NCBI RefSeq assembly: GCF_000242595.2
Contig: NC_017098.1
Coordinates: 434,001 to 498,000, forward strand
Direction of reading: 5' to 3'
Source: Spirochaeta africana DSM 8902
GTDB lineage: Bacteria; Spirochaetota; Spirochaetia; DSM-27196; DSM-8902
DNA length: 64,000 bases
Position numbers and translations under genes: made by a program. Below are positions 39,786-47,122 of this stretch, piece by piece (position 1 is the first letter of the stretch; each line of letters starts with the position of its first letter). The notes under the pieces were generated by a model. It was given only the letters and a program-made list of their open reading frames with translations. It had not been told where the DNA came from and searched no databases.

Positions 39786-40937
39786 CTACGCAACTATATA
39801 CTGCCACGGCAATTGCTGCTTCAATTGTCCCGGTGTATACAAATGTCGTTTCCAGACCCGCAGATCCTCCTCCGGGATGTCCGGATAATGGCTCAGAAAT
39901 GCCCGCCGGACACACAGGGTTTTCAGCCGGCGCTTCACCAGCTTGGCTGGCAGCCCGGCCCGCTGCCAGCGTTTTGCGCTTGCTTCCCCCCGCACCCGAT
40001 ACGGCTTGAGAAAATTATGGTACATACGGTACACCTGCACCGACTCCATCGCGTTCTGCACATTGCGCCGGAATGTCACTGTCTCGCGCACATAGGCCGC
40101 CATGTCCTTACGCAGCTCGCGGTCAAAATTGTCCATCGCAAACATCGGCCCGCCAGGCCCGCGATGATGATGTGAGCTGATATGCCGCCAGCCAAGGCTC
40201 TGTTCACTGAGAAGCCGATGAGCTACTTCGCAGCGGCTGATCGCGTCGGGGTACTCTTTCTTGTTGTCGGTGATCAGCTGTACGGGGTCTTCCGGCTCCC
40301 ATTGCAGCACCAGCCAGGCCATGCTGTGTAAGATCCGGGTAAACGAGGTGATGATCCCGTCCGGAGCCGGGCGGTAGACCGCCTCCAACTCGGCCTGGCG
40401 GATCTTCTGGCGCGGGCTCATCCGGCCGGTGCGGCGGATGGTAACGTGATCCATAGCAAAGAGATACTCGCTGTCCTTGCCAATCAGGATATGCAGGTTG
40501 CAAGGATAATACTGACTCACCTCGAACGACACAAATCCATCGGCAATCAGATCCTCCGGGGTGGTGAGATACGGGCGGCACTCGGCATGCAGAGCGATGC
40601 AGTTGCGCGCCAGACGACCGACTCGGTTGCGCCTGATTGCCGGGGAGATCCCGCGGTTGCGGTGGGTGGCGGCCAGACTGACCCGGCTGGAGATGTCGCG
40701 GATCAGGTCGCGGTAGGACACGGTACGGTGCACGCGGTAGTCAATCGAGAAAGTGCGCTCGGTGAAAAACCGCTTGCAGGCGATGCACTGGTAGCGCTGG
40801 TGGCTGCCGGCGCAGGCAGTATGCCGTAGACCCTTGCGCCAGAACCAGGTGCCAACCCGTGCTTTTTCAGCCCGGGTTCGGGTATGATGATGGTGGTGGC
40901 GGCAGTCCGGATTGGGACAGAACGGGGGTGTGTGCAT
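39786..40937 (-). CDS. Transposase with zinc-ribbon N-terminus
   Basis: The 383-residue protein starts with a Cys4 zinc ribbon (CPNPDCRHHHHH ... YQCIACKRFF), as in IS1595/IS1-like transposases. A helical DNA-binding region follows, then a DDE-like core: FAMDHVTIRR (Asp), VQLITDNKKEYPDAI (Asp) and a Glu-containing helix before VQVYRMYHNFLKPYRVRGE. ATG 40937 has GGAGG five bases upstream; GTG at 40943 is less likely. The gene is intact and sits between matching inverted repeats, so the element may still be active. The IS family is not assigned. Confidence 0.82.
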   Translation of the reverse strand: MHTPPFCPNPDCRHHHHHTRTRAEKARVGTWFWRKGLRHTACAGSHQRYQCIACKRFFTERTFSIDYRVHRTVSYRDLIRDISSRVSLAATHRNRGISPAIRRNRVGRLARNCIALHAECRPYLTTPEDLIADGFVSFEVSQYYPCNLHILIGKDSEYLFAMDHVTIRRTGRMSPRQKIRQAELEAVYRPAPDGIITSFTRILHSMAWLVLQWEPEDPVQLITDNKKEYPDAISRCEVAHRLLSEQSLGWRHISSHHHRGPGGPMFAMDNFDRELRKDMAAYVRETVTFRRNVQNAMESVQVYRMYHNFLKPYRVRGEASAKRWQRAGLPAKLVKRRLKTLCVRRAFLSHYPDIPEEDLRVWKRHLYTPGQLKQQLPWQYIVA

Positions 40938-41025
40938 TGGCACCTCCTGTAATGGGCTAGTACCTTCTAATACACAGGAAATTTTCCTGGCGATTCATTT
41001 CCTGGGCAGAAAAGTGAAAAATGCA

Positions 41026-41047
41026 GGTGTCGTTTTATTATGACTCA
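41026..41047 (-). repeat. Right terminal inverted repeat of the IS
   Basis: Inverted relative to the left repeat, 18 of 22 identical. It ends eight bases before the -35 box of the downstream TetR promoter. Confidence 0.75.
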
Positions 41048-41054
41048 AGATTGC

Positions 41055-41104
41055 TTGACACCGATACATGGCATCGCTATATTCGTTTCATGAACGACGT
41101 TCAT
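41055..41104 (+). promoter_or_regulatory. Strong sigma-70-type promoter and TetR operator
   Basis: TTGACA (41055-41060), a 17-base spacer and TATATT (41078-41083) form a near-consensus promoter. A perfect inverted repeat ATGAAC-GAC-GTTCAT (41090-41104) covers the expected start point. A weaker TGAA-5-TTCA copy follows near 41128-41142. This fits autoregulation by the TetR protein encoded next. Confidence 0.85.
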
Positions 41105-41156
41105 ATTTTGAAGTCCATTCAATTTATGAAAGGCATTCACGATTGGGGGCCGCAGC

Positions 41157-41768
41157 ATGACCAACAAGGAAATCCAGGAACAGCGCATCAAGGATATTTT
41201 TGTGCAGGCAGCCATGCTGATCGTCCGGGAAGAAGGCACGGCAGCGGTAAAGGTAAAGCGGGTTGCCGACCAGGCCGGCTATGCCGCCGGTACCCTGTAT
41301 AACTACTTTCACGACCTGAACGAGCTGCTGTTCCACTGTGTAATGGAGTTCTTCCGGGAATGTCGGGATCATGCCCTGAAACAGGCACACGGCATGACTG
41401 GCCCGCTGGAGCGCCTGCTGGCCATTGCCCTGGGTTACAGCAGCTACTTTCTCGGGAATCCCAATATCTATCAGCTGGTATTCATGGCCGACCTCCAGCC
41501 GGCGCAGCAGGCTGAGGCCCCTATCGACTACCAGCCCGAGATCGTGCGCATTGGCGCCGAGCTCCTGCAGCAGTGTGCACGGGAGGGCAGGATCAATCCG
41601 GCACACGCCGATACGATACTCGGGCTGCTCGCCAACACCATCCACGGCAATCTGTTGTTTTTTCTGACCGGCAGGTCGGGTGAGCCCCGTCAGGATGCGG
41701 TTACCGAAAAAATCCGCCGGGAAATCTGCTGGGTGCTTGAGCGCTCGGCACCGGATGGACATAGATAA
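41157..41768 (+). CDS. TetR-family regulator
   Basis: The 203-residue protein has an N-terminal TetR helix-turn-helix (AAMLIVREEGTAAVKVKRVADQAGYAAGTLYNYFHDLNELL, residues ~18-58) and a helical ligand domain. It heads an operon with an FMN-binding lipoprotein and a flavodoxin. It likely represses the operon from the palindrome at 41090-41104 until a ligand appears, perhaps a quinone, drug or redox compound. The ligand is unknown. Confidence 0.93.
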   Translation: MTNKEIQEQRIKDIFVQAAMLIVREEGTAAVKVKRVADQAGYAAGTLYNYFHDLNELLFHCVMEFFRECRDHALKQAHGMTGPLERLLAIALGYSSYFLGNPNIYQLVFMADLQPAQQAEAPIDYQPEIVRIGAELLQQCAREGRINPAHADTILGLLANTIHGNLLFFLTGRSGEPRQDAVTEKIRREICWVLERSAPDGHR

Positions 41769-41784
41769 CCAAGGAGAATTTTGC

Positions 41785-42204
41785 ATGAAACAGTTCCCGC
41801 AAGCAGCCATCGTGCTGTTCATCACCGCACTGGTACCGCTTCTACTGAGCGGATGCCTGATCGATCGCTTTGCCAATGTTGACATCGACGAGATCCTGGC
41901 AGACACCCACATCGAAGATGTTGATCTGCAGCAGGTGGGATCCGGTACCTACACCGGCAGCCATGCTGCCGGATTGGTAGAGGTTGAATCCGAGGTCACC
42001 GTACAGCATAACACCATCGAGGAAATCACCATTACCAGGCACGAAAAATGGCGCGGCGGTAAGGCCGAGGCCATTACCGATGATGTTATCCAGACCCAAT
42101 CCTTGCAGGTCGACGTAATCAGCGGAGCGACCGTTAGCAGTATGGTCATACTCAAATCGATCGAGAACGCCCTGCGAGCGGGCATTCAGGAGCAGCAGCA
42201 ATGA
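41785..42204 (+). CDS. FMN-binding-domain lipoprotein
   Basis: The 139-residue protein has a lipoprotein signal (FITALVPLLLSGC). A single FMN-binding domain ends VDVISGATVSSMVILKSIENAL. In this family (NqrC/RnfG/PplA type) the SGAT threonine is covalently flavinylated by ApbE. It should carry electrons outside the cytoplasmic membrane. AAGGAG precedes the ATG, and the stop overlaps the flavodoxin start (ATGA). No ApbE is encoded in this window. Confidence 0.88.
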   Translation: MKQFPQAAIVLFITALVPLLLSGCLIDRFANVDIDEILADTHIEDVDLQQVGSGTYTGSHAAGLVEVESEVTVQHNTIEEITITRHEKWRGGKAEAITDDVIQTQSLQVDVISGATVSSMVILKSIENALRAGIQEQQQ

Positions 42205-42674
42205 GATCCCTGATAGTCTATGCCACCAAATACGGCGCCGTCGAAAAGGCCGCCCGGCTGCTTGCCGATCAGCTGCAGGGCGATGTCGAGCTGGTGAACC
42301 TGGCAGCAGGACCGGTAGCCGATCTGACCGGTATCGACCGGGTGATTGTTGGCGGGTCCATCTATGCCGGGAGTATCCAGGAGGAGGTCAAGCAGTTCTG
42401 CAGCAGCAATCAACAGCAGCTGCTGGACCGTCGCTTTGCCCTGTTTGTATGCTGCGGTCGGGAAGACCAGGCCCGTGAACAGCTGGCGGCTTGCCTGGAA
42501 CCCCGGCTGATACAGCACGCCGAGCAGATCGGCAGCTTTGGCTATATCTATGACTTTGCCAGGATGAACCTTATCTTCAAGCTGATCATCCGCAAGCTGG
42601 CCAAGGTCAAGACAAGCCAGTTCAACCTGCGGGAGGAAAATATCCGCACCTTTGCGGCGCAGCTGAACTCGTGA
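42201..42674 (+). CDS. Flavodoxin-domain protein (HemG-like)
   Basis: The 157-residue protein starts RSLIVYATKYGAVEKAARLLA, the FMN phosphate loop of the flavodoxin_5/HemG type. VIVGGSIYAGSIQEEVKQFC and ALFVCCGREDQAREQL follow. Related proteins act as menaquinone-dependent protoporphyrinogen oxidases or small electron carriers. Here the operon with an extracytoplasmic flavoprotein and TetR suggests an inducible redox module (inference). Confidence 0.87.
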   Translation: MRSLIVYATKYGAVEKAARLLADQLQGDVELVNLAAGPVADLTGIDRVIVGGSIYAGSIQEEVKQFCSSNQQQLLDRRFALFVCCGREDQAREQLAACLEPRLIQHAEQIGSFGYIYDFARMNLIFKLIIRKLAKVKTSQFNLREENIRTFAAQLNS

Positions 42675-42720
42675 GCGGCATGAACCATCAGGGACCATGT
42701 TATGGTTGTCTCTATGCGGT

Positions 42721-42750
42721 TTAGGCATTGGTATCGACGGCGATTCTCAT
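42721..42750 (-). pseudogene. VapC (PIN toxin) remnant of nine codons
   Basis: Immediately overlapping the antitoxin stop (ATGA), an ATG opens MRIAVDTNA and then TAA. MxxxVDTNA is the PIN-domain start including the first catalytic Asp. No PIN sequence continues in any frame after it, so the toxin body has been lost. Confidence 0.7.
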
Positions 42751-42998
42751 TGCCAGAGCTCAGAGTCTATTGCGGAATTGATGGTCTGGGTTTGCTCGAA
42801 CTCATGCAGATTCTCGTCTGTCCATCCTCCGGCAAGTTTCCGCAAATCACGCTTGCGGTCACTGTTGTCGTCAAGTCCTGTTGCCTGTCGCAACAGATGC
42901 TGCACGGCCTCATTCAGGCTGATATGTCGTTTCAGAGCTTCCTGTCGAATGAGATGATCGAGTTCGGGAGATAGATTGCGAATCGTTATTTGACTCAT
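42747..42998 (-). CDS. Ribbon-helix-helix antitoxin (FitA/VapB-like), orphan
   Basis: The 83-residue protein begins SQITIRNLSPELDHLIRQEALKRHISLNEAVQHLLRQATG, the ribbon-helix-helix pattern of FitA/VapB antitoxins, and has an acidic toxin-binding tail (TDENLHEFEQTQ). AGGAG precedes the ATG. Its toxin partner is reduced to nine codons, so it now acts alone, either as a relic or as an anti-toxin against related VapC proteins elsewhere (inference). Confidence 0.87.
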   Translation of the reverse strand: MSQITIRNLSPELDHLIRQEALKRHISLNEAVQHLLRQATGLDDNSDRKRDLRKLAGGWTDENLHEFEQTQTINSAIDSELWQ

Positions 42999-43111
42999 GA
43001 CCCACGCTCCTGACTAGAATATGCAATCGGCAGTGGTATATGTCAAGATGAGGATGTGTACCGGTTATTGGAATGTGAATCTGCTATACTGGAGAAGAGG
43101 AGGACATCTCC

Positions 43112-44011
43112 ATGTCTAAAATAGGCGCATGTATCTGGCTTGATGGCCAGTCGGCGGTCGAGGCCGCTGAGTTATATACCAGGATTTTTCCGGATTCGCG
43201 GATTACCGCTACTACCCATTATACCGAGGTCGGCCAGGAACTTCACGGGCAGAAGCCGGGGGCGGTCATGACGGTGGAATACGAAATAGACGGGTTCAGT
43301 TTTTCTGCCCTCAATGGGGGAGCAGCCTTTACCCCCAATCCCTCAATCTCCTTTTTTGTACGCTGTGAAAACGCGGTTGAGGTAGATCGGCTCTGGGCGG
43401 AGCTGTCTCCAGGCGGTACTGCCTTGATGCCGCTGGACAGCTATACCTTTAACGAGCGCTACGGCTGGATTCAGGATAAATTCGGGGTGTCGTATCAGCT
43501 GATTGTTGATCCGCCAGCGCCGGGGCAGCGTATTTCGCCCAGTCTGCTGTTTGTCGGCGATGTCTGCGGCAAGGCCGAGGAGGCGATGCAGTTCTATACA
43601 TCGGTGTTTGCCGATTCTGCCCTCGGTGAGATTGCCCGCTACAGTGCCGGTCAGGAGCCCGATGCCGAGGGCACGGTAATGCACGGCCAGTTCCGACTGG
43701 AAGGCCAGCAGTGCATTGCCATGGACAGTGCCCTACAGCATGATTTCGGTTTTACCGAGGGGATATCGCTGATAGTCGATGTAGAGTCACAGCAGGAGCT
43801 TGATCGCTACTGGAACGAGCTGTCAGCAGTCCCCGAGGCTGAAATGTGCGGCTGGCTCAAGGATCGCTTCGGTGTGTCGTGGCAGATTCTGCCCAACTCT
43901 GCCATGAATCAGGTGCTGGTTTCCGACGATGAGGCAGCCAAAAGGCGGCTGCTGGCAGCCATGTTCCACATGAAGAAGATTGATATTGCCGGGCTGCAAG
44001 CGGGAATCTGA
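43112..44011 (+). CDS. Two-domain VOC/PhnB-like protein
   Basis: The 299-residue protein contains two PhnB-like glyoxalase-fold domains. The first (residues ~1-130) has YTRIFPDSRITATTHY and RYGWIQDKFGVSYQL. The second (~140-270) has FYTSVFADSALGEIARY and CGWLKDRFGVSWQILP. The matching WxxDxFGVSxQ endings show an internal duplication. Members are often misnamed 3-demethylubiquinone methyltransferase; a ligand-binding or isomerase role is more likely. GAGGAGG precedes the ATG. Confidence 0.88.
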   Translation: MSKIGACIWLDGQSAVEAAELYTRIFPDSRITATTHYTEVGQELHGQKPGAVMTVEYEIDGFSFSALNGGAAFTPNPSISFFVRCENAVEVDRLWAELSPGGTALMPLDSYTFNERYGWIQDKFGVSYQLIVDPPAPGQRISPSLLFVGDVCGKAEEAMQFYTSVFADSALGEIARYSAGQEPDAEGTVMHGQFRLEGQQCIAMDSALQHDFGFTEGISLIVDVESQQELDRYWNELSAVPEAEMCGWLKDRFGVSWQILPNSAMNQVLVSDDEAAKRRLLAAMFHMKKIDIAGLQAGI

Positions 44012-44051
44012 TTCAGGGATAGATTGCCACCCCCGCGCAGGAGACAGGATA

Positions 44052-44825
44052 CTACCCGAATACATGCCGCAGCGGAACCTGCAGATCGGTAAATGTGTCG
44101 GAGATAGCGGTCTGATCCTCGCTATAGTGAGTATCACTGCGCAAAGCGCAGTCGGCAAAGCTGTATACACTGATGCTGGAAGTGTGAGGGTCCACAATCC
44201 AGTACTCGCGGATGCCGCTTTCGGCGTACAGCACCAGCTTCCGCAGCTTGTCCTTGCTGCGGGTGGAGGGCGACAGGATCTCGACTACCAGGGCAGGGGT
44301 GCCTTTGTAGCGATCATGTTCATCTACCGTTGTGTGATGGTCGCACAGCACCAGCAGGTCGGGCTGAACCACATTGGTGTCGTCCTCGGTCAGTTCGCGC
44401 TCCTCCTTGATCGGCAGATGGTACAGATAGGTGTCGAACGGCGACAGAAACACCTCGCAGCCCTGATCCTCCGGCTGGTTGTGAGAAAAAACTTTCTGAA
44501 ACAAAAGGTGCAGCCTTCCCAGAATCTGCTGGTGAGTGAAGCCCGGCGAGGACATCAGGTAGATCACCCCGTCGATATACTCGTAGCGATCCTCGCTGTT
44601 TTCTGTCAGCCTGAGGTATTCCTGGTAGGGTACAAAATCCGGTTTGCGGGCCGCCGTACCATAGATGTGCTCAGGCTCTGCTGCCTCGTAGCCATGCTCA
44701 CCACGGGGAAATGGCAGCAGCACAGCCCGCTTCTTGCCGTTTTTGGTAACTATAATGGTATGGCGTTCACATAGTTTCAGGTACTTGCCGAAATTGTTCT
44801 GCAGTTCAGTGGTGGTGACGTACAT
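44052..44825 (-). CDS. Phd-type antitoxin domain fused to Uma2-family nuclease
   Basis: The 257-residue protein combines two usually separate modules. Residues 1-~42 (TTTELQNNFGKYLKLCERHTI, VTKNGKKRAVLLPF) are a Phd/YefM antitoxin DNA-binding domain. Residues ~65-257 are a Uma2/DUF820 PD-(D/E)xK domain (YEYIDGVIYLMSSPGFTHQQ, NVVQPDLLVLCD, ALVVEILSPSTRSKDKLRK, GIREYWIVDP). GGAGG precedes the ATG. Paired TTAGCTAA palindromes upstream may be its operator. It may autoregulate and cut DNA; Uma2 functions are poorly known. Confidence 0.82.
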   Translation of the reverse strand: MYVTTTELQNNFGKYLKLCERHTIIVTKNGKKRAVLLPFPRGEHGYEAAEPEHIYGTAARKPDFVPYQEYLRLTENSEDRYEYIDGVIYLMSSPGFTHQQILGRLHLLFQKVFSHNQPEDQGCEVFLSPFDTYLYHLPIKEERELTEDDTNVVQPDLLVLCDHHTTVDEHDRYKGTPALVVEILSPSTRSKDKLRKLVLYAESGIREYWIVDPHTSSISVYSFADCALRSDTHYSEDQTAISDTFTDLQVPLRHVFG

Positions 44826-44856
44826 ACGGACCTCCTGAGTTAAGGGTAGGATGTAA

Positions 44857-44885
44857 TTAGCTAAATTACAAGGAAAGTTAGCTAA
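44857..44885 (-). promoter_or_regulatory. Paired palindromes, probable Phd-type operator
   Basis: TTAGCTAA occurs at 44857-44864 and 44878-44885, 21 bases apart, i.e. on the same DNA face two turns away. They lie 32-60 bases upstream of the Phd-Uma2 start. Phd dimers bind paired palindromes of this kind. Confidence 0.65.
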
Positions 44886-44965
44886 AATCACTGGAATTGA
44901 TTGGTTCCGGGCATCCAGGGTATAATGGCCTACACCGGGTGAGAACCGAAAGAGGAGTAGATGCA

Positions 44966-45217
44966 ATGAACTCCAGCCAGATATCCCAGGGCGTGGTGCA
45001 TGATGTGCCGGATGATCTGAAACAGGTTCTGCTGGAGGATGAGTCTCTGCTGGAACAATGGAACGGACTCACCCCATTGGCTCGCAACGAGTGGATATGC
45101 TGGACGATATCGGTCAAAAAGCCGGAAACCAGAGCCAACCATATTCAGCGGTTGTGCAGCGAGATACAGGAAGGCAAACGACGACCGTGCTGCTGGCCTG
45201 GCTGTTCACACCGGTAA
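44966..45217 (+). CDS. YdeI/OmpD-associated-like small protein
   Basis: The 83-residue protein has the helical YdeI signature: LLEQWNGLTPLARNEWICWT, KKPETRANHIQRLCSEIQ. It ends in the conserved-looking GKRRPCCWPGCSHR with three cysteines. AGAGGAG lies eight bases upstream of ATG 44966. Related domains occur in putative bacteriocin-protection proteins; the function is not established. It is divergent from the Phd-Uma2 gene. Confidence 0.78.
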   Translation: MNSSQISQGVVHDVPDDLKQVLLEDESLLEQWNGLTPLARNEWICWTISVKKPETRANHIQRLCSEIQEGKRRPCCWPGCSHR

Positions 45218-45401
45218 TTGCAGCAGCTCCAGTTTCTGACGGGGCAATTGCAGGCGGCACTGATGCACCGCCTGCAGGTTTTTCAGCTCTGCGGCCCCGG
45301 AACCGGGGCGCGAATTGTTTTCGGGCTGCCTCAACGCAGGAGCACCACCCCGACGCCGTGGAAGTCAGCGGCCATAATATCCGGTTCCGGTTGCAGAATT
45401 T

Positions 45402-45782
45402 CTACAACCTGCCTTGTGCAGTGTCCAGTACCGCTACACCGGGGGAGAACTCCTGGTTGGCATGCGGACCACTCAGTGTGGCAGGGCCTCGCAGGGTAAC
45501 AAATGCAAAGCGCCCATCGGGGGAGAAGTCCAGGATATCGGGAGACTCGCCCACAAATGGCAGATAGTCGATTACCGCATCGGTACGCGGATCGATAATT
45601 ATCCCGTCACTGGTAGCGCGGTTTACCATCCAGATCTCGGAGCCGTCGGGAGTGGCGCGGACACCATGAGCATCCAGCCCGAAGCTTGTTCGAGGTTCTG
45701 CGTGTACCGGGGTATGGGTGGTGGTATCGAACACCATCCAGTGCCCGACAGATTGCCCGTATAACCGATCTGGTGGATCGCT
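45402..45782 (-). pseudogene. Fragment of a YVTN/beta-propeller protein
   Basis: The open frame encodes DPPDRLYGQSVGHWMVFDTT, HTPVHAEPRTSFGLDAHGVR and ATPDGSEIWMVNRATSDGI, then FVGESPDILDFSPDGRFAFV. These are two to three blades of a YVTN/WD-like propeller. The upstream frame is closed by a stop at 45783-45785 with no start or signal peptide, and it ends soon after VAVLDTAQGRL. It is therefore a truncated piece of a longer secreted gene. 45218-45401 and 45783-45860 contain nothing recognisable. Confidence 0.6.
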
Positions 45783-45865
45783 TTACCACCGACTGAGTCA
45801 GCGCAGCAGCACCGGGCGCCTCCGGGCGCCCACACCGATAATCCCCGGAACCCCGACAAAAGAAT

Positions 45866-45909
45866 TTGACACCCAGCCCGATCCGCGCTATATTGGTTTG
45901 TATCACAAA
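45866..45909 (+). promoter_or_regulatory. Near-consensus promoter with inverted-repeat operator
   Basis: TTGACA (45866-45871), 17 bases, TATATT (45889-45894), then TTTGT-ATC-ACAAA (45897-45909) over the start point. It drives the membrane protein and winged-helix gene that follow; the latter is the likely repressor. Confidence 0.8.
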
Positions 45910-45943
45910 GTAGTTTGCACCAGCAATTATCAGGAGGTGACCT

Positions 45944-46636
45944 ATGAACCCCGAACAGGATGACGTCAGAAGACTGGAAGCGGATATCGCGGTAATCAAG
46001 GATTCCATCCGGGCGAAAAACGGATTTGTCCGGCGAATGCTCGCCGCTCCCGTGTTGGGATGGTTCTTTGTCGGTTTTGGTGCTGCCTGTGCGGTGGTAC
46101 CCCTGGTATGGGAATATGCCCTGCGTCAGTACCGGGGGGCAGAGGCGCTCCCGACACAGGTCACCGCCGCCTTGATCGCCGGTACGGTAGTGGTGTTTGC
46201 CGTACTTGCATTCTGGAAAATCGCCGCCTTTAACCGTGGCGCACGCGCCGTGGACAGTCGCTACTCATGGCTGGATGTCATGAGAGACCTCACGTCACAT
46301 CCGGTGGTGTTGTATCAGCAGGTAATCATGGCTGGAACAGCGGTTGCCGTGGTCATGGCGATCCGCACCGGCAACGCGTACCTGGTCCCCGCAGCGCTGG
46401 CAGCCGGCCTGGCCATGGTGTTTATGCTGTATGCCGTCGCCTTTTTATTGAATGAATATTCATTCATTATAGTCTGGCTGTCCCTCTTTGCTGCCGCCGT
46501 ACTCTTTCTGCCCGGCATCCCCCCGCTGATCATGGCCGCTGTAGGATTCGGCGGCGGGTTCCTGCTGTACGGCATCTACAGCATCACCATGGCTCCCCAC
46601 CCCGCCAGCAGCACCCACGGAGGTAACCAGGCGTGA
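45944..46636 (+). CDS. Membrane protein of unknown function
   Basis: The 230-residue protein has a charged N-terminus (EQDDVRRLEADIAVIKDSIRAKNG) and six or so hydrophobic helices from residue ~30 to ~225. A typical segment is GWFFVGFGAACAVVPLVWEYAL. AGGAGGTGACC precedes the ATG. It is followed with a four-base overlap (GTGA) by a winged-helix regulator. Such pairs of a DUF-type membrane protein and a small HTH repressor are widespread; the role is not known. Confidence 0.75.
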   Translation: MNPEQDDVRRLEADIAVIKDSIRAKNGFVRRMLAAPVLGWFFVGFGAACAVVPLVWEYALRQYRGAEALPTQVTAALIAGTVVVFAVLAFWKIAAFNRGARAVDSRYSWLDVMRDLTSHPVVLYQQVIMAGTAVAVVMAIRTGNAYLVPAALAAGLAMVFMLYAVAFLLNEYSFIIVWLSLFAAAVLFLPGIPPLIMAAVGFGGGFLLYGIYSITMAPHPASSTHGGNQA

Positions 46637-46923
46637 CCGGACTCCTGCAAGACCACAGCCGCCTCTCGATTGTATCCCTGCTGGCAAGCAGCAGTGTAGG
46701 CGAGCTGCCGTTCACCAGTATCCGGGAAAAAACCGGGCTGACAGCCGGCAACCTCTCCTCGCATCTGCGAACACTCGAGAACGCCGGCCTGGTACACACC
46801 ACCAAACAGTTCCAGGGCCGTCGACCGCTGACCACCATCGAACTCACCCCGGCCGGACGCACCGCACTGGACCAGGCAATCAGCGCCATGGAGGAGTTCG
46901 TTCGGGCGCATCGGAACCAGTAA
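46633..46923 (+). CDS. Small winged-helix regulator (HTH_34/MarR-like)
   Basis: The 96-residue protein is a compact winged helix: HSRLSIVSLLASSSVGELPF, REKTGLTAGNLSSHLRTLEN, then a wing KQFQGRRPLTTIELTPAG and a C-terminal helix. A GTG start at 46633 overlaps the preceding stop. It probably represses the operon from the TTTGT-ATC-ACAAA site. No ligand domain is present, so the signal is unclear. Confidence 0.85.
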   Translation: MTGLLQDHSRLSIVSLLASSSVGELPFTSIREKTGLTAGNLSSHLRTLENAGLVHTTKQFQGRRPLTTIELTPAGRTALDQAISAMEEFVRAHRNQ

Positions 46924-47091
46924 CTCCGGGCGCCCCCCGCCGCCAGCCGCGGCGGGTCGGGCTCTCCGCTTCAACTCCTCGGGCCGCAGGCGGCCCTGCG
47001 GGGTACCGCTGCGATCCCTGGCGTAAGGACCGCGCCGGCCCGGTTTGTTGCCATCCTGGCGCTGTAGGCAACATTTCGCTTTTTCCTTGCA
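46924..47091. other. GC-rich gap with compact inverted repeats
   Basis: No gene. Contains CCGCCG/CGGCGG and GGGCCG-CAGG-CGGCCC hairpins in the first ~80 bases and turns AT-rich towards the WYL gene promoter. The first hairpins may terminate the preceding operon, though no U-tract follows. Confidence 0.4.
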
Positions 47092-47113
47092 TTTTACCTC
47101 CCCAAGGGTAAAA
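47092..47113 (+). promoter_or_regulatory. Inverted repeat upstream of the WYL regulator
   Basis: TTTTACC (47092-47098) and GGTAAAA (47107-47113) flank eight bases and end nine bases before the WYL gene ATG. It is a candidate autoregulatory operator. Confidence 0.55.
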
Positions 47114-47122
47114 ATAAAGGAT

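Larger units (their letters stand above)
39757..41047. mobile_element. Insertion sequence, 1291 bp, with 22-bp imperfect terminal inverted repeats
   Basis: Left end TGAGTCGTTGTAAAACGACA continues as CC (39757-39778). The right end reads inward as TGAGTCATAATAAAACGACA then CC (41047 back to 41026). The two match at 18 of 22 positions, with all mismatches in the centre. One transposase gene fills the interior. No clear target-site duplication was found. Two solo end-like copies lie at 36034 and 38114. Confidence 0.8.

Noticed and set aside
39757-41047. Target-site duplication of the IS
   Set aside because: Bases immediately outside the two ends do not match convincingly.
45058-45567. 169-codon plus-strand frame overlapping the YdeI-like gene
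   Set aside because: Starts inside that gene in another frame and runs antisense to the propeller fragment.
35783-46923. Chromosomal integron with gene cassettes
   Set aside because: Small unrelated genes suggested it, but no attC-like sites or integron integrase were found.
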